Shown here: in pieces, positions 34,478 through 48,897 of the stretch
Layout of the letters: each line of letters starts with the position of its first letter
Numbering within the stretch: position 1 is the first letter of the stretch
DNA from: Pictodentalium vernedei
Lineage: Eukaryota > Mollusca > Scaphopoda > Dentaliida > Dentaliidae
Length of the DNA stretch: 64,000 nt
NCBI GenBank assembly: GCA_031216915.1
Contig: CM062289.1
Span: forward strand, 64,053,741 to 64,117,740
Reading direction: 5' to 3'
Notes under the pieces: model-generated
Told to the model about the DNA's origin: nothing
Seen by the model: only the letters and a program-made list of their open reading frames with translations
Databases searched by the model: none
Position numbers and translations under genes: made by a program

Positions 34478-36733
34478 TTATTCATCGAACTCAGAAATTT
34501 CCGACAGGACAGTGTTTCTGTGGTTGTTACAAGAATCCGAACTGCAATTACACAAACCTGAGCAAGAGAGTCCTGCCTTCTTACACCCACACCTTTTTGT
34601 ACAAGCACTCTTGCAACCACAACTGATCAGATTCAGTAGGTTATCGGGGGCACATGGCTTTGTGGCTGCAGTCGGTACAAGAAGTCCATTGTCTAGCGAC
34701 CACCCCCAATCCGTCGGAGGAAGCGAAGTGCCCAGCCATTGTTGGACTTGGAGATAACATCTGTAGACATGTTGTTGTGCAGCATCGCTGCTTGGTGGGA
34801 GTGAGGCTAGGTCGATGGGTTTATTCAGTTTAGATTTTGCTACATAACGCTTGTAAGTGACATATCTATATTGGTCGAGAGAGGAAACAGTTTTACTCCC
34901 GTATAAGATCAGGAGAAGTTGTTCCCCGGCAGCGGCTACTGCACTTGGTGTACTGTCATCCGCCAAAATTGTGTTGACATACTGTTGTGAGTCGCTAGTA
35001 ACATCGGAGACAATTGTACTGAATACTTTCTTCTTACCAACTCGAAAGAGTGCAGAAGTAGTGTCACAACCACTTATAGAATGTGCAAGGAGGTTGCTTC
35101 TATGGTCACCCATTTTGGTTGCTATTTCACTAACTGAAACTAGTAAGTTTGGGGTAATGGAATACATCATGTGAATATTACATCCCGGTTGAACTCGAGA
35201 GGTAAGAATGACTAACAAGTCTGTGTCTGTTCCCACAACGACAACATTGTTGTCATCTTGAGCGATGCCAAGTGCAGTTTCGGCTATCAGTACATCAGCA
35301 TCAGCCTCGGCCTGCTTGGACTGAATATTGATAGCAGATAGCTCCTGCATTAGAAGATCGATCAGTTGGGTTTTGTTCTTGGCATTTGCAAGGAAATCGG
35401 ATTGGGGTGTGGTGGCTGGTAACTCGGGTGAGATATTGATATCAATGGAATACCTGTCTTTAGATCTACGGGCTTGTTCCATGCCCTTTGTCGACATTGT
35501 ACAAGCATAACCATCAAAAACAACCACGACGTTCGCCCCAAAATGTCTCACTAGATAATTGGAATATGATGTACATATGTCCTTATATGACGACCGTTTA
35601 GGTCATACAACTGCCCTCAATAAAAATCCACCATCTACAACAAACAGAGAATGTTCTGGGATTTTAGTTTGCTCGGAACCGTATGTTTTGAGGATCTTAC
35701 CGAGCGTGCTTTTCTGTGTCTTCCTCATTCCAGCAGAACCAAACAATGCTGGTGGTTTCGGGGCGAGTTCATATTTGAGATACTCTTCCATCTCTGCTTG
35801 TGACTGAATAACACATGTGATGCGGTTGAACAGAATTGTGGGGTCAATCACTACCTTACTTCCACGGACTTTGATGCTATTTGCCATCGATGCGAAAGAC
35901 TTCACAGTGTCAACACGTCGTAGTTTGATGCTGTTGAACGTTTTGCTTACAACATTCGATACGCAACATTCACCAATTTTGCGAACTTGGTCACAGTTCA
36001 CAGTTTCGTCGGCCACAAGCCCGGTCGCTATAGAGACTAATTGTAGTGGATCTCTATTCTGAAAGGAGGAATGCACTCTGAGCCAGTTCAATAATTTGGT
36101 GATATCATTGGCATCAGTCAATTGTGAACTTTGACGGAGATCCCGATGTTGTTCGCCATAACCAGTGTGAACATGAACAAAATTTTCGAGAGCATTACAT
36201 ATCGGAAGGCAAAGAGGTAGTCCATGTACCCATTTCGCAACAGTGCTATCGGTTATTCCCCTGCCATGTGTGAGACCACCAGGGAGCTTGAACATTCTCA
36301 TTAAACACTGCTCTATGGTCTGATCAGAATATATCCCGTTCCAGAATTTACCTGAGCGCCTTATGGTAAAGTAACCTTTCTCAGTGAACAACTTCAAATC
36401 ATCCTGTTGCATTATTTCTGTTAGCTCATTCATCTGCTGCAAATAGAGATGAGAACTTTTTGCGTATGCAAAATGACCACCTGCGTGAAATACTGGAATC
36501 ATATTGCGAACACAATATGTGTGGAGTTCCCAGTCGCCTGTGCGCTCTGCTCCCAAGAACAACTGGAGAAGACCTATCTGCTCGTAGTATTGTACCCAAA
36601 GCTTTCCTGTGCGTCCTACGGACGCATTCTGGAGCAGTTCGTGTAAGGGCGTGCACACATTACATGCCAATGCATCTTGAGTGTAGGCGAACACCACATT
36701 ATGTGATTTAATCGAACATGGAAATTGAAACAA
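34478..36733 (-). pseudogene. FEN1/XPG-like nuclease with CXC tail, B2 copy (one internal stop)
   Basis: Open for 376 codons from TTG 36733, interrupted by TGA at 35603-35605 where B1 has TGG (Trp 377), then open again in the same frame to TAA at 34478. It lacks one Val codon before AHSISG relative to B1. The tail missing in B1 is present: CGCKSACTKRCGC and CSGLCNCSSDSC, spacing CxCx3Cx3CxC...Cx3CxCx5C, close to the tesmin/TSO1-type CXC fold that binds DNA with zinc. The stop lies between the first Asp (VVDGG) and the rest of the active site, so neither half can be a whole nuclease. Confidence 0.75.
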
Positions 36734-37344
36734 TGATGCTATAATACGGTATTCGAATGAGAAAAGTCGATGCCGTTTGAATTTGAGTTTAGGGGGTATG
36801 GTTAATATTTCACACGTTTCACCAGTTCATTATGGAATAAATGACTATTGTTATATATCATTATAAAGCCACTGCTTTTCTGCAATTTTTGATATATAAT
36901 TTAACTCCCAAAGTAGTCGTAGATTTGATTTAATGGACGTTGTGTACCGTTGTGTGTATGAAAACAATAAATTTTTTTTCGTAATTTTGTACATTTTCGT
37001 GAATATATCACCATTGCGTGTGAGGATTGGTACAAAGTTGGCATTTTCTGTTGGGGATATGTATTCTCAATATAATTCAGCACGATATTTATGATTCTCA
37101 CCCTACTAAGGAGAATAAGAATGAGAAATATGGAGCTGGGTCGAATTTTTTTTAATTTTTTTTTTTTTTCATCAAAAAAACGCTATAACTAAAAAAGCTC
37201 AACTCGGATTCGTGGGGACCTTTCACACTTTATCCGCAATGTGTGTCCCGGAAACATATAAAAAAATCAGCTTTCTCCGATTTCTTTCCTTACTTTCGCA
37301 TTTTTATGTCTGATGTGCCTGGACTAGTAGGTGTGTGATTGGGT

Positions 37345-37478
37345 GCTTGGTTAGTTGACTGGTTGGTTAGTTGGATGGTTAGTTGGTTGGTTGACTGGTT
37401 GTTAGTCAGATGGTTGGTTGACTGGTTTGATGTTTGGTTCATTGGTTGGACAGTTGATTGGTTTGTGGATGGTTGAAG
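37345..37478 (+). repeat. TTGG simple repeat right of the TIR element, unit B2
   Basis: Uninterrupted GGTT tract. Confidence 0.75.
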
Positions 37479-37715
37479 TAGAGGATTTGAAAAAAAATCC
37501 CTAATGTAACAGTCAGGAAATGATGACTTAGGCTCCCGTGAGCTTTGCTTAGGTGAGTTAAAATGCCTAACAAATTTATACTTTGCATTATTGAAATAGT
37601 GATGCAGAGGTAAGATCAGTAGCTAATTTTGCAGGCTTTGCACAGACAAGTTTTTACTTACCAATTGTGCTTTTTTAGTTCTAGAGAAGGAACATTGTAG
37701 ATTGTACAGACTTAC

Positions 37716-39598
37716 ATTGATCAGATCCAAGATCAGTGTGACTTCTTTCTGTGCTGGAGGGCAGGTATAAATGTCTCTGTCGACATCTCTTGCATGGCCC
37801 ATGTGTTCAAAAAAGCTCTTCGTGGTATCTTCGTTGGTGCCATCTACAGTTAAAACTAGAAGTCATGTCATGAAATGCTCACAAATAGCATGTCGATCTG
37901 CGCGTTAATCTGCGTGTTATGGCCATAGCAAAGCTATCACATTCTGTACATATTGACTGTGCACAAGTAATGTTTCAGCCAATGGACCTCCGGGTAGTAG
38001 ATTAACGCGCAGATCGACGTGATCCATTGGCAGAAGCATTGCCAATGTTTGCTATGAGTAACCAGGAGAACCTGCCGTGCTTTGGATACCATTCGATATG
38101 GCAATTGCGCGCAATTCCTACGCGCAATTAAACCTGGATAAGTGCACAGTTCGTAACAGGACTTCTAGTTTTAACTGCAGATCCCAGAAGATGGTAGATG
38201 CTCTGGGTCTAATATTGGTGGCCGTTATGATATGGATTCCCAGCCCTTTCCTTGTGTCAGCTTTGTCTTTTTTTTCGTCATGCGATTTCTGAGTGTACGC
38301 AAATAGAAATTTATTCTCAGACTGTCACCTGCTTCTTCTCAAAAGTTTTTGTCGGCAAGAGTGTCGAAAGCTTAGCTGAATTCTGATAGTATAAAGAGGG
38401 GTACCATTTGATCTCCTTTACCTCCTTCAATATATAACACTACATATATTTTTAGCAACTCCGTGACCCTTTCTTCTGTGACAGGAATCATCCATGAGTT
38501 TCTTGAATCCCATTCACTTATCGTGAGTCTAGATACTTCACTCCCGCTTCTAGCATTCAGTAATGTGATATGGGATACCAGGCACTTGCGAAAAGCTAGA
38601 AAGTCTGTTCCCATTAAACACCTCTCACTTGACAGATCTAGGATCACAGTATATGTATGATTAAATTGAATTTGCAATTCAAATTCATCAGGCAAACTGG
38701 CTGGTTTTCTTGTTTTGGATTGCCTATTTAACTTAAGTTCATATTCTGCCTCAGAAAATATTCTGGCATAATATGTTGGCGATGAGAATATTTCTGAAAA
38801 TTCTCTTATGCTTTACACCTTATCAGTATCTTTCAGAAGCACATGTCTCTGTATGAGAATTTTAGAAGATGTAATTAGGCACCCTAAGTCTATCGTTAGT
38901 CCACCCTTCATTGGCTCTTTTGATCCTGGATGCAGCCATATAATATCGAATGCTTCTTCACGTTTCAGGCAACTGTCTGTACTGAATAAATGAGTTAAGT
39001 TCTCCACTTCCGCAACACGTTTGAGGCAGGCCAGTCTCCGCATAGCACTCCGAGATTTTATTTTGGCTTCTTTTCTTTTACTGATTTTTCTGGCAGCTTA
39101 AATTTGTTTGGCAATGTACTGTATATCCCTGTCATTTTCAGTTTGTGCAAAAACGTCGTCTTTCTTCATTTCTTGCAAAAGTTCTCTGAAATCATCACAC
39201 TGAGTTTTTTCTATGAGAACAGATTTTCAGAGAGTTATTGGTTGAGATATTGAAGATTCCTTTCTATTACATAGTTTTGAATGTAGAAAAAGGTTTCTTA
39301 TAAACTTTTGCAAGCAGAACATAACTTTCTCACCTTTTGTTTTTCTTTCTGAAAGAAATGAACCATCCTGTGTGTAAAATTTCTAATTGAGATAGCTTTT
39401 CTTTATTAATGTCAAATATTGCTTCCTTCCTGATGGATCCGAAGAGCTTTAATTTTTCCTCTTTTGAAATTAAACCCTAATTTTTGTCTGAGAGAATTTT
39501 GGTTATTCTGGGATGTTTGTTAGGTTTTTGTAGAAAGTGACGCCTCGAATCGCAGAAGTTTCCACAGCACAGACAAGGTCTTTTTGGTTTCTTTTACT
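37716..39598 (-). pseudogene. Zinc-finger + tyrosine-recombinase-like remnant, unit B2
   Basis: Practically identical to the B1 copy, including the shared stop and the Pro-substituted catalytic box. Surviving pieces 38372-38695 and 38813-39043. Confidence 0.6.
37847..38177. mobile_element. Tc1-like MITE in the recombinase remnant, unit B2
   Basis: 331 bp, identical position and ends to B1, including the decayed right TA. Confidence 0.7.
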
Positions 39599-39747
39599 TT
39601 TCCAAATCTAATAATTAGAGAAAAAAGAAAAATATGATAAAAATGTGTCAAACAGAAGATATTTTTGGCATTTTAAACAATAACTTGTGTGCAGCGTCAC
39701 CTTTCGCAGCATCCCAGACTTTGGAAAGAAGAGGCACCAGGGTGACT

Positions 39748-41420
39748 GGTGAACCAAGTGATCATGAGCACTTCATCTAAAAAGTTATATTCCAGCCATC
39801 ATTTTTCGACGGTGTGAAATGGTCTAGGTGTTGGACTCCCGATTGCCAGGCAGTGTTCCCGAGATTTCAAATCCTCTTGGGGGATCAGAAACCAACATTC
39901 TAAATTCCCCTAAAACACGATTGTGTCCTTCGCAAAAACACACACAGGCCCATGCCAGTCTGCAACTGAGGCCAACCACAACACTTTCGTTGTACTGTAA
40001 CCAGCACGTTCCACACTTTCATGCTGCTTCTGAATGGAAGCTGAACCAAGTGGTCATGAAAACTTCATCTGAAAAAATATATTCCGGCCATAGTTTTTTC
40101 GACGGTGTGCAAAGGTCTAGTGGTTTAGGGGTTGGGACTCCTGATTGTCAGGCGGTGTTGCGGAGGGTTCGATTCCCGGCGGGGGATCAGGAACCAACCA
40201 TCTAAATCCTCTAAAACATGATTGTGTCCTTTAAAAAACACTCACAGGTCAGTTCCCGTCTTCATCTGAGGCCAACCACAACACTTCCGTTGTACTGTAG
40301 CCAGCACATTCCACACATTCATGCCTCTGCCGAAAGGAAGATGAGCGAAGTCATCATAAGAACTTCAACTAAAAAGCTAGATACCAAACATCATTTTTTG
40401 ACGGTGTCTGTGCAATGGTCTAGTGGTTTAGATGTTGGACTCCTGATTGTCAGGCGGTGTTGCCGAGGGTTCAAATCCTGGCGGGGGATCAGGAACCAAC
40501 ATTTTAAATTCCTCTAAAACATGATTGTGTCCCTCGAAAAACATACACAGGTTAGTGCCAGTCTTCGTCTGAGACCAAACTACAGCATTTTCGTTGTACT
40601 GTAGCCAGCACGATCCACACTTTCACGCTGCTGCGAAACAAAGATGAACCAAGTGATCGTGAGAACTTCATCTAAAAAACTGGAATACAGCCATCATTTC
40701 TTGACGGTGTGCAATGGTCTAGTGGTTTAGGTGTTAGACTCCTGATTGCAGGTAGTGTTGCCGAGGGTACGAATCCTAGCGGGGGATCAGAAACCAATGT
40801 TCTAAATTCCTCTAAACATGAATTTATCCTTCGAAAACCACACACAGGCTAATGCCAGTCTTCATCTGCGGCCTACCACAGCACTTCTCTTGTACTGCAG
40901 CCAGCGCGTTCCACACTTTCATGCTGCTTCTGAAAGGAAGATGAGCCATGTGATCATGAGAACTTCATCCAAAAAGCTAGATTTCTACCATCGTTTTTTG
41001 ACGGTGTGCAGTGATCTAATGGTTTAGGTGCTGGACTCCTGATTGCCAGGCGGTGTTGCTGAGAGTTCGAATCCCAGCGGGGGACCAGAAACCAACATTC
41101 TAAATTCTTCTAAAACATGATTGTGTCCTTCGAAAAACACACAGGCCCATGTCAGTCTTTGTCTCAGAGCAACCACAGCACTTTCGTTGTATTGTAGCCA
41201 GCACGTTCCACACTTTCATGCTAGTGCTGAAAGAAAGATGAACCAAGTGATCATGAGAACTTCATCCTAAAAGCTAGATTCCAACCATCGTTTTTCGATG
41301 GTGTGCAATAGTCTATTGGTTTAGGTGTTGGATTCCCGATTGCCAGGTGGTGTTGCCAAAGGTTCGAATCCCTGTGGTAGATCAGAAACTAACATTCTAA
41401 ATTCCTCTAAACCTGATTGT
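39748..41420 (+). repeat. Tandem SINE array, six monomers (B2/B3 junction)
   Basis: Base-for-base repeat of the B1/B2 junction array as far as I can see. Confidence 0.75.
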
Positions 41421-41849
41421 GCTCTTCGAAAGCACACATGCCACCTCAAGTGGGATAAATTTGGTGAAAACATTTGATTCGCATGAAATTACTTGAGATC
41501 CTTCAAAACTCATTTCAAAACACAAACAAGAAGCCCCACAGGGCCTGAAGCGCTCGCCTTGAACAGAACCCGATATAAACAGATTCAAGAATGAATCTAC
41601 ATTAAGCAATTAATCTCCATAACATCCATTGTCAATCCGTGAGCCCCTCAGTAGTGACTGAAAGAGTTCAAGCATCATACCTTTTCTTCACTTGATCATA
41701 ATGTAAAAAGTGAAGCTCCCTTATGGAGCCCCTTGAGTTCCCCTATGTGGATTAATCTTAGTTACACACCTCTAGAGGGTACTTAATGAAAAAAGAAAAA
41801 AAAATCTAATTCTTAAGCAACATGGCCAATTCCTGCTACCATAGGGAGC

Positions 41850-43115
41850 CCAAGTATTAGCCCAGGAACTCGATTTATTGTATACCAAATATGAAAGCAT
41901 TCTGGCTGGTGGATCTGAAGAAGATGATTTTTAAAGAAATTTGCTCATATTGCAGTTAAGATAAAATCTGGGCAACCATTTATAAACGGTAGTACAACAA
42001 ATATGAGATGTTGTATACCAAATATGAAAGCATTTCGACTGGTGGTTCTGGAGAAGATGATTTTTTCCACTGTTGCACAAAGCTAAAATTCGGACTACCA
42101 TAGGGAGCACAAATATTAACCCAGGAACCCAATCTGAACAACCTTGAATCGGACTCCCCCAGAGATGTTGCAAACCAAATATGAAAGGATTCTGACTGGT
42201 GAATCTGAAAATTTTTCTAGAAATTCCCTCATATTTCTCCAAGTTAAAATTTGGGTTCCCATAGAAGCCCAAATATCCACCCAGGCACATCGACTTGAAC
42301 AAAGTGTAATCTGCCCCCCCCCCCCCTTCCCTAAGGATGTTGTATACCTGATATGAAAGCATGCTGACTGGTGGATCTGAAGAAGAATTTTTTAAAGGAA
42401 TCCTAAATATTAACCTATGGACCCGATTCGAGCAAACTTGAAGATTTTTAAAAATTATGCCCCATATTGCACTAACTTCAAATTTGGGCTTGCGTCAGGA
42501 AATATTGATTCAAGAAATACCTTTGATGTTTTAATTTCTTTTGCTGAATCTTGAAACAAATGGCTTGAGTTTTACAAAGTAGCTGCCTGAAATCAGAGCA
42601 ATATTACATAAAAATGACCTTTGTGCCATTTAATTGTGAAAGTTAATATGCGTTTCACGGAAAATAAAACCTTTCAAGGAAATAACTAGATAGTTTACCA
42701 TTTTTTTTTAAATTGCAGACAATGACATTTTTAAAATGAGTTTGAGCTGCAAAGTTCCACAATGTTAGCATTATATAAGGGCAATGCAAAGCCCTCAAGC
42801 CTAAGTTGCCAGCGAACTGTATCAAGTCAATCAGGGGTCATAACTCTTGTAAAAATTTAGGTTTCTTCCGGGTACTCCTGCTGAAGGTGCTGAATACAAA
42901 ATATCAAAAGATTATGACTGTTGGAACTGAAGATTTTCAAAAAATATTCCTCATATTAGCTAAGTTAGAAATGCTTGAGCTTGCATCAGATTTGAAAACT
43001 TTGAACCTAAACCTGACCCTGACTCCCCCTCCCTCCTCCCAATATGATGGTGTATAACGAAAATCAAAGGATTCTAAACAGTGGATCTGAAAAAGATGCT
43101 TAAAGGAAATTTCTC
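41850..43115. repeat. Degenerate tandem repeat with poly-C tract, unit B3
   Basis: As B2 but with 13 C. Confidence 0.6.
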
Positions 43116-43158
43116 ATATTGCACTGAGTTTTAATTTGGGTCTCGACATGAATATTTC

Positions 43159-43636
43159 ACTGAGTGAGTGCTAGAAGCCACTGTGAGAACATTAAAAAAA
43201 TGAGGACACTAGATCAAAATTAAACGTTTGGCTTGTTCACGTTTCATATTCAGTGAGATGCAAATATTATTTTGTTTGTATAAATTTGTTCTATTATAAA
43301 TTATTGGAGAGTGCTTGTTGGCACTCTCCAATAATTTTTAATAAAGCAAACTTTGAATAACAAATTGCGACCTCCAAAAATAGGTTAGTTCAGTTAACTT
43401 GTTGAGGGCCAGATTATTTTTGGTGGTCTGAATTTTCCATCAAAATTTGTTTTATTACAATTTTTTGGAGAGTACCACAGGCACTTTCCAATAATTTGTA
43501 ATTGAAGAAATTAATTTAAACAAAATATTATGTGCGTTTGACTGAATATGGCAGACAAGCTAGACAAATGTTGGCTTTTGCACTGGTACCCTTAAGTTTT
43601 GAAAGCCCTGACAGTGGCTTCTAGCACTCAATCAGT
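43159..43636. mobile_element. MITE with ACTGA inverted repeats, unit B3
   Basis: Same as the B2 copy. Confidence 0.65.
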
Positions 43637-44027
43637 TAAGTTCTTATCTAGTTATATTACTGTAATTTTTAGTTATCAATATTCCTCATATTGTACAAAG
43701 TTACAATTATGATCCTCAAAGGAATGTACAAATTTCTATATCTAGTTATATTACACAAATTTATATTCATCAAATTTCATTTGGAAATGGTACTTTATAC
43801 TGATACAATTTGGCAGTCGAGGACAAGGTCCAACTTTTGTTAATCTCAGGTAAATATATCAACATGAAGATAAACTGCCAACCTATACACACACCTTGTT
43901 TATTTCCCACCTGAATGTTTTCCCTGTTCTATTTAAACAACTAATTTTACTGAGAATTGCTTAAGTACTTGATGGCAATAAAAATCTGTCTGAAAAGACA
44001 TGTCCTTATGGTCAGTCAGTTTTAGGT

Positions 44028-44126
44028 TAGTTAGTTGGTTGAATGGTTATTTGTTTGGTTGGTTGGTCAGGTGTTGGGTTGGTCAGTTGGTTAGTTGATT
44101 CATTGGTTGGTTGGTTGAGTTGTTTG
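44028..44126 (+). repeat. TTGG/TTAG simple repeat, unit B3
   Basis: GGTT-type words as in the other units. Confidence 0.75.
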
Positions 44127-44499
44127 GCCATAAATTTCAGTTTCATGCGCAACACATGTAGATGTTAAACTTCTACAACAACAAAACAATCTCTTTCACG
44201 TCTCCTGCAATCAAATCATGACTGAAGACAAATAATTTATAAAAAATAATGAGACATAATTAACTCCTGCAAATGTTCAGAAATTTCAATTGTTCAACTT
44301 CAAAAACGTTCTTACAGCTCTCCTGTAATCAGTTTGTATCTGCTGAACAGTAGGCATGAGTTGAAAGAAATAAAAATTAAAGAAAATTCTCAGGAGAAAA
44401 CAAAAGATTATTCAAGATTAGCTCATGAAAAATGTAGAAGAGGCACAAAATGAATTTCTCTGTAGATCCTATCCATTTTAATATAATTACACTGTTGAT

Positions 44500-44915
44500 G
44501 TCGTTATACGTTTTGGGTCCAAATACTCAATTCCCATTGGTCAGCTGGGTGAAAACGTCATGACCAAATCTAAATCATTTTCTAATGAATACATTTGGTC
44601 GCAGTTTGACCCGCATTTACGGTAGAGCGCAGTTGACAGAATGTAATTCGGGCGCTGTTTGGGCGGGTTTTTAACTTTTAGCGCCACTCGCAGTGATCAA
44701 CTCCGCTGATATTTCTTTGGTGACATTTCCCAACTATGGCATAAAGCCCGTTAGTAAAATACTCGTATCCATTTCTAAAGTTTTGAAAATTAAAAATCAG
44801 AGTTGTGCGCTTTGTATTTTGTGTAAGGGTGGTTTTTCGCCTCGTTCGTTCGTACATGTTTTATTTCGTCTTTCTGCTTTGTTGTTTGGTACAAAGTAGT
44901 TTAAACAGTTACGGA
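44500..44915 (+). promoter_or_regulatory. Promoter-like patch, unit B3
   Basis: Carries the same GGGCGC variant as B2. Confidence 0.2.
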
Positions 44916-44927
44916 ATGTAATTATAA

Positions 44928-45139
44928 GAATTGAATGAAATTTTTATAATCTTTATTGGAGTATGAACGTGTGGGAATGGGTACAAATTATGTATGAATC
45001 CCTATAATCTTTATTGGGGTATGAACGTGTGGGAATGGGTACCAATTATGTATAAATCCCTTCCGGGATTCATACATAATTTGTACCCATTCCCACACGT
45101 TCATACTCCAATAAAGATTATAAAAATTGCATTCAATTC
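44928..45139. repeat. Fold-back, unit B3
   Basis: Same arrangement as B2. Confidence 0.75.
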
Positions 45140-46161
45140 ATAAATCATTATGGCAAGAAATAATAATAAAGAAAATAATAAAATAAAAACACTTCCAAAA
45201 GAGGCCTTCAGGTTTAAATTAAACCAGAGTTGCCATCAGTTCCCAAACACAGGCTTGTTTGATTCAAATATGTGCACGAAATAAGTGATTACCAGACAGA
45301 TATTTTTATCACTAGAAATAAATCAAAGCAACTTACCCAGTATCTCTCAGAATTCAAAGTTCAAAATGGCAGCGCTCATCAAAGAATTGTGATTTTAGTT
45401 CTCTTTTCAATGTTCAAACACAGTGTTGTAGTTTGTAAAGCAAAACGTGGGCACTCTTATTCAAATGCAAGAAAAATATAAATAAACACTAACAAAGAGG
45501 AATTCTCAGTTGAAAAAAAACCTTTTCTACAAATCAAACATCCTGAGGTGTCGATGATCAGGTGTTTGAAACTAGGTCACCACAATGAAAACAGCTGATC
45601 GAGATGAATTGTGTTGCCCTTTAAAAATAAAAGGTACAAAAAGGTACAAACATCTTTTGCTTTTAATATTGAATTTTATTAAGAGTTTAATGATTTATGG
45701 ACAGGTTAATGCCAAGCCTATATATCTTTTGAAACTGATTGCAAATCAACACTTGAATCATTTCCAAACTGCCAAATGCTTTGATGGATATTTTTCAGGG
45801 TTTTTGGCCCAAGGAGATCTTTTTTCTGGGAAGTCGGGAACATTGTTAAATACCCGGAAATTTCCCGCCATTTCAGGAGGGAAAACATGTCTGGGTTGGT
45901 AGATCAGTTGGCTGGTTGTATAGCCCAAGAACATTAGGTTTCACTAGGGGAAAAAATCGGAGAAAGCTGATTTTTTCAGGGAATGTCGAGTACATGTCAC
46001 TGAACGATTAGACAAAAGTCCCCTAAAATCCCAGTTGAGCTTTTTTTTCTACAGCCTTTTTTCGAAAACGCGTTTGAAAAAAATAAAAAAAATCGCACGA
46101 ACTTTGTAACCTCGAATTGATCCAACTGTATTTTTTGTTTACGCGTATTTCGAGCTACATA

Positions 46162-46513
46162 ATGTCTAATATACATTTACCTAGAGGAAAATGTGCATTC
46201 TGTGACAATTTCTGCGAAAAATTATTGAAAATTCACAAAAAAGTATCGGATTTACGCAAAAAATGAAGATTTTCCTAACGGATTTGCCCAATGGGTCGTA
46301 GTACAGAACGGGATGTTAGTTGGACAGACGATAAAAAATCCACCACCATTTGAAGACTTTTATCATTGCTTACAAAATAGACATTATGGAAGACCCCCTC
46401 TGCTTCTGGCCGAGTTCCCCTTTTGGCATAAAATTCGTCAGCATGAAAACTCAACTAATTTCGGGCTTGGGACCGAACAGACACGTCTGTGTCTGGCAGC
46501 ATTAGATCAATAA
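46162..46513 (+). CDS. Possible small plus-strand gene in the left arm, B3 copy
   Basis: Frames 46162-46266 and ending 46513; same as B2. Confidence 0.3.
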
Positions 46514-46641
46514 ATAATATTTACAGAATGTACAAAAATCAATAAATAATATTTACAGAATGTACAAATCAATCAACATGGATTAAGTTACATTGACTAT
46601 TATCAACGCTATATACAGAAATGACATGACCTATATACATA

Positions 46642-48897
46642 TTATTCATCGAACTCAGAAATTTCCGACAGGACAGTGTTTCTGTGGTTGTTACAAGAAT
46701 CCGAACTGCAATTACACAAACCTGAGCAAGAGAGTCCTGCCTTCTTACACCCACACCTTTTTGTACAAGCACTCTTGCAACCACAACTGATCAGATTCAG
46801 TAGGTTATCGGGGGCACATGGCTTTGTGGCTGCAGTCGGTACAAGAAGTCCATTGTCTAGCGACCACCCCCAATCCGTCGGAGGAAGCGAAGTGCCCAGC
46901 CATTGTTGGACTTGGAGATAACATCTGTAGACATGTTGTTGTGCAGCATCGCTGCTTGGTGGGAGTGAGGCTAGGTCGATGGGTTTATTCAGTTTAGATT
47001 TTGCTACATAACGCTTGTAAGTGACATATCTATATTGGTCGAGAGAGGAAACAGTTTTACTCCCGTATAAGATCAGGAGAAGTTGTTCCCCGGCAGCGGC
47101 TACTGCACTTGGTGTACTGTCATCCGCCAAAATTGTGTTGACATACTGTTGTGAGTCGCTAGTAACATCGGAGACAATTGTACTGAATACTTTCTTCTTA
47201 CCAACTCGAAAGAGTGCAGAAGTAGTGTCACAACCACTTATAGAATGTGCAAGGAGGTTGCTTCTATGGTCACCCATTTTGGTTGCTATTTCACTAACTG
47301 AAACTAGTAAGTTTGGGGTAATGGAATACATCATGTGAATATTACATCCCGGTTGAACTCGAGAGGTAAGAATGACTAACAAGTCTGTGTCTGTTCCCAC
47401 AACGACAACATTGTTGTCATCTTGAGCGATGCCAAGTGCAGTTTCGGCTATCAGTACATCAGCATCAGCCTCGGCCTGCTTGGACTGAATATTGATAGCA
47501 GATAGCTCCTGCATTAGAAGATCGATCAGTTGGGTTTTGTTCTTGGCATTTGCAAGGAAATCGGATTGGGGTGTGGTGGCTGGTAACTCGGGTGAGATAT
47601 TGATATCAATGGAATACCTGTCTTTAGATCTACGGGCTTGTTCCATGCCCTTTGTCGACATTGTACAAGCATAACCATCAAAAACAACCACGACGTTCGC
47701 CCCAAAATGTCTCACTAGATAATTGGAATATGATGTACATATGTCCTTATATGACGACCGTTTAGGTCATACAACTGCCCTCAATAAAAATCCACCATCT
47801 ACAACAAACAGAGAATGTTCTGGGATTTTAGTTTGCTCGGAACCGTATGTTTTGAGGATCTTACCGAGCGTGCTTTTCTGTGTCTTCCTCATTCCAGCAG
47901 AACCAAACAATGCTGGTGGTTTCGGGGCGAGTTCATATTTGAGATACTCTTCCATCTCTGCTTGTGACTGAATAACACATGTGATGCGGTTGAACAGAAT
48001 TGTGGGGTCAATCACTACCTTACTTCCACGGACTTTGATGCTATTTGCCATCGATGCGAAAGACTTCACAGTGTCAACACGTCGTAGTTTGATGCTGTTG
48101 AACGTTTTGCTTACAACATTCGATACGCAACATTCACCAATTTTGCGAACTTGGTCACAGTTCACAGTTTCGTCGGCCACAAGCCCGGTCGCTATAGAGA
48201 CTAATTGTAGTGGATCTCTATTCTGAAAGGAGGAATGCACTCTGAGCCAGTTCAATAATTTGGTGATATCATTGGCATCAGTCAATTGTGAACTTTGACG
48301 GAGATCCCGATGTTGTTCGCCATAACCAGTGTGAACATGAACAAAATTTTCGAGAGCATTACATATCGGAAGGCAAAGAGGTAGTCCATGTACCCATTTC
48401 GCAACAGTGCTATCGGTTATTCCCCTGCCATGTGTGAGACCACCAGGGAGCTTGAACATTCTCATTAAACACTGCTCTATGGTCTGATCAGAATATATCC
48501 CGTTCCAGAATTTACCTGAGCGCCTTATGGTAAAGTAACCTTTCTCAGTGAACAACTTCAAATCATCCTGTTGCATTATTTCTGTTAGCTCATTCATCTG
48601 CTGCAAATAGAGATGAGAACTTTTTGCGTATGCAAAATGACCACCTGCGTGAAATACTGGAATCATATTGCGAACACAATATGTGTGGAGTTCCCAGTCG
48701 CCTGTGCGCTCTGCTCCCAAGAACAACTGGAGAAGACCTATCTGCTCGTAGTATTGTACCCAAAGCTTTCCTGTGCGTCCTACGGACGCATTCTGGAGCA
48801 GTTCGTGTAAGGGCGTGCACACATTACATGCCAATGCATCTTGAGTGTAGGCGAACACCACATTATGTGATTTAATCGAACATGGAAATTGAAACAA
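46642..48897 (-). pseudogene. FEN1/XPG-like nuclease with CXC tail, B3 copy (same internal stop as B2)
   Basis: Trp-to-TGA at 47767-47769, otherwise open from TTG 48897 to TAA at 46642 with the cysteine tail intact. Sharing the stop with B2 shows it arose before the two were duplicated. Confidence 0.75.

Larger units (their letters stand above)
33757..37327 (-). mobile_element. TIR element with FEN1-like nuclease/CXC gene, copy in B2
   Basis: 3,571 bp with the same TA flanks (33755-33756, 37328-37329). Left arm equals B1 except for small changes; the right outer end reads CTAGTCCAGGCACATCAG (one change). Keeps the complete cysteine tail but has a stop inside the nuclease gene. Confidence 0.8.
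28733..40900. repeat. Tandem unit B2
   Basis: 12,168 bp. Left part almost identical to B3, right part almost identical to B1. Nothing recognisable in 29250-29680, 31473-31855, 31965-32330 and 32976-33715. Confidence 0.9.
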